A DNA stretch of 13,219 nt from Acinetobacter sp. 10FS3-1 (GTDB lineage Bacteria; Pseudomonadota; Gammaproteobacteria; Pseudomonadales; Moraxellaceae): positions 1-13,219 of the forward strand of contig NZ_CP039149.1 in NCBI RefSeq assembly GCF_013343215.1. Reading direction: 5' to 3'. The notes beneath the pieces were generated by a model, which ran no database searches, was not told the origin of the DNA, and saw only the letters and a program-made list of their open reading frames with translations. Every line of letters starts with the position of its first letter. Position 1 is the first letter of the stretch. Position numbers and translations under genes: made by a program. This document shows, piece by piece, positions 12,923 to 13,219 of the stretch.

Positions 12923-12940
12923 AACCAAGGGCAATTTTTT
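12864..12940 (+). terminator. Possible long-stem terminator downstream of mobA
   Basis: AAAAATTGCCC (12864-12874) and GGGCAATTTTT (12929-12939) are perfect 11-bp arms ending in a T-run. The 54-nt interior carries two of the GAGCG repeats and a small inner stem. This could end the mobA transcript before the iterons; the long loop keeps it uncertain. Confidence 0.45.
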
Positions 12941-13024
12941 ACTCCCTGGGCTTTTAATTATTTTTAAGCTTTTAAATGCTTTTAGACATGCTCAAGACTT
13001 TGTAAATAAAGGCTTCTAGATCTT

Positions 13025-13112
13025 ATATGACTACGTTTACCTACCAATATGACTACGTTTACCTACCAATATGACTACGTTTACCTACCAATATGACTAC
13101 GTTTACCTACCA
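13025..13112. repeat. Replication origin iterons: four perfect 22-bp tandem copies
   Basis: Four identical contiguous 22-bp units at 13025-13046, 13047-13068, 13069-13090 and 13091-13112, each ending GACTACGTTTACCTACCA. Units of this size in front of a Rep_3 gene are the expected binding sites of the initiator. Exactly 22 bp puts successive sites on the same DNA face. Confidence 0.93.
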
Positions 13113-13114
13113 AT

Positions 13115-13219
13115 AATCTACATTATTTTTTTTGTAGATTTAACTACGTTTACCTTGCATTAATCTGCATATTTATTATTATAGATTTATATTCATAAGT
13201 AATAATGTAGACAAATAAA
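13115..13219. promoter_or_regulatory. AT-rich origin segment with a degenerate fifth iteron and inverted repeat
   Basis: AATCTACA (13115-13122) / TGTAGATT (13133-13140) form an 8-bp inverted repeat. The iteron core ACTACGTTTACCT recurs at 13143-13155, missing the rest of the unit. The remainder is AT-rich, suited to strand opening, and should also carry the rep promoter and leader, with repB starting at base 1 of the circle. The isolated half iteron and inverted repeat may serve in rep autoregulation, by inference. Confidence 0.65.

Noticed and set aside
12746..12967. Open frame of 73 codons behind mobA
   Set aside because: It is built across the GAGCG repeats and the inverted repeat, has no ribosome site, and its composition follows the repeats rather than a protein.
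13025..13112. Tandem 22-bp repeats as a possible CRISPR array
   Set aside because: The units are contiguous with no spacers and lie upstream of a Rep_3 gene (on a circle), so they are origin iterons.

Overview
The window reads as one complete, small, mobilizable plasmid of an Acinetobacter-type gammaproteobacterium. It opens on the ATG of a Rep_3 initiator and ends with four perfect 22-bp iterons plus an AT-rich stretch. In a circle these would lie directly upstream of that ATG, so the molecule was probably linearised at rep. The Rep plus HTH/coiled-coil protein pair, the XerC/XerD 'pdif' sites and the AT-rich backbone are all typical of Acinetobacter plasmids. Circularity is inferred; it cannot be proved from a linear window.

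Layout. (1) Replication, 1-1613 joined to 13025-13219: repB, a small DNA-binding protein, iterons, inverted repeats. (2) Four 28-bp pdif sites in alternating orientation (1762-1789, 4416-4443, 5268-5295, 9488-9515) cut the cargo into three modules. Module 1 (about 2.7 kb) has an isochorismatase-like hydrolase and an exported metallo-beta-lactamase-fold hydrolase on the minus strand. These are divergent from a GlxA-type AraC regulator, with an 18-bp palindrome in the shared promoter. Module 2 (about 0.9 kb) has a two-stem RNA/terminator element and the BrnT/BrnA toxin-antitoxin pair. Module 3 (about 4.2 kb) has an exported catalase, an exported ankyrin-repeat protein (KatB-AnkB arrangement) and, convergently, a cytoplasmic KatA-type catalase. 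(3) Mobilization and accessory backbone, 9516-13000: a doubtful small membrane protein, then a minus-strand pair (TraD-like accessory protein and a Pmp3/YqaE membrane peptide). A hairpin-rich oriT with two copies of a MOBQ-like nic motif follows, then a MobA/MobL relaxase and a short-repeat region.

How it works together. Iterons and RepB maintain the plasmid. oriT, MobA and the TraD-like protein allow transfer by a helper conjugation system, since no mating-pore genes are present. BrnTA would penalise loss. The chromosomal XerC/XerD system could move the cargo modules between plasmids. The main recognisable phenotype is peroxide defence in two compartments: periplasmic KatB+AnkB and cytoplasmic KatA. 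The role of module 1 is unknown. The best candidates for something under-described are the doubled oriT motif, the RNA-like element next to brnTA, and the module 1 enzyme pair with its regulator.
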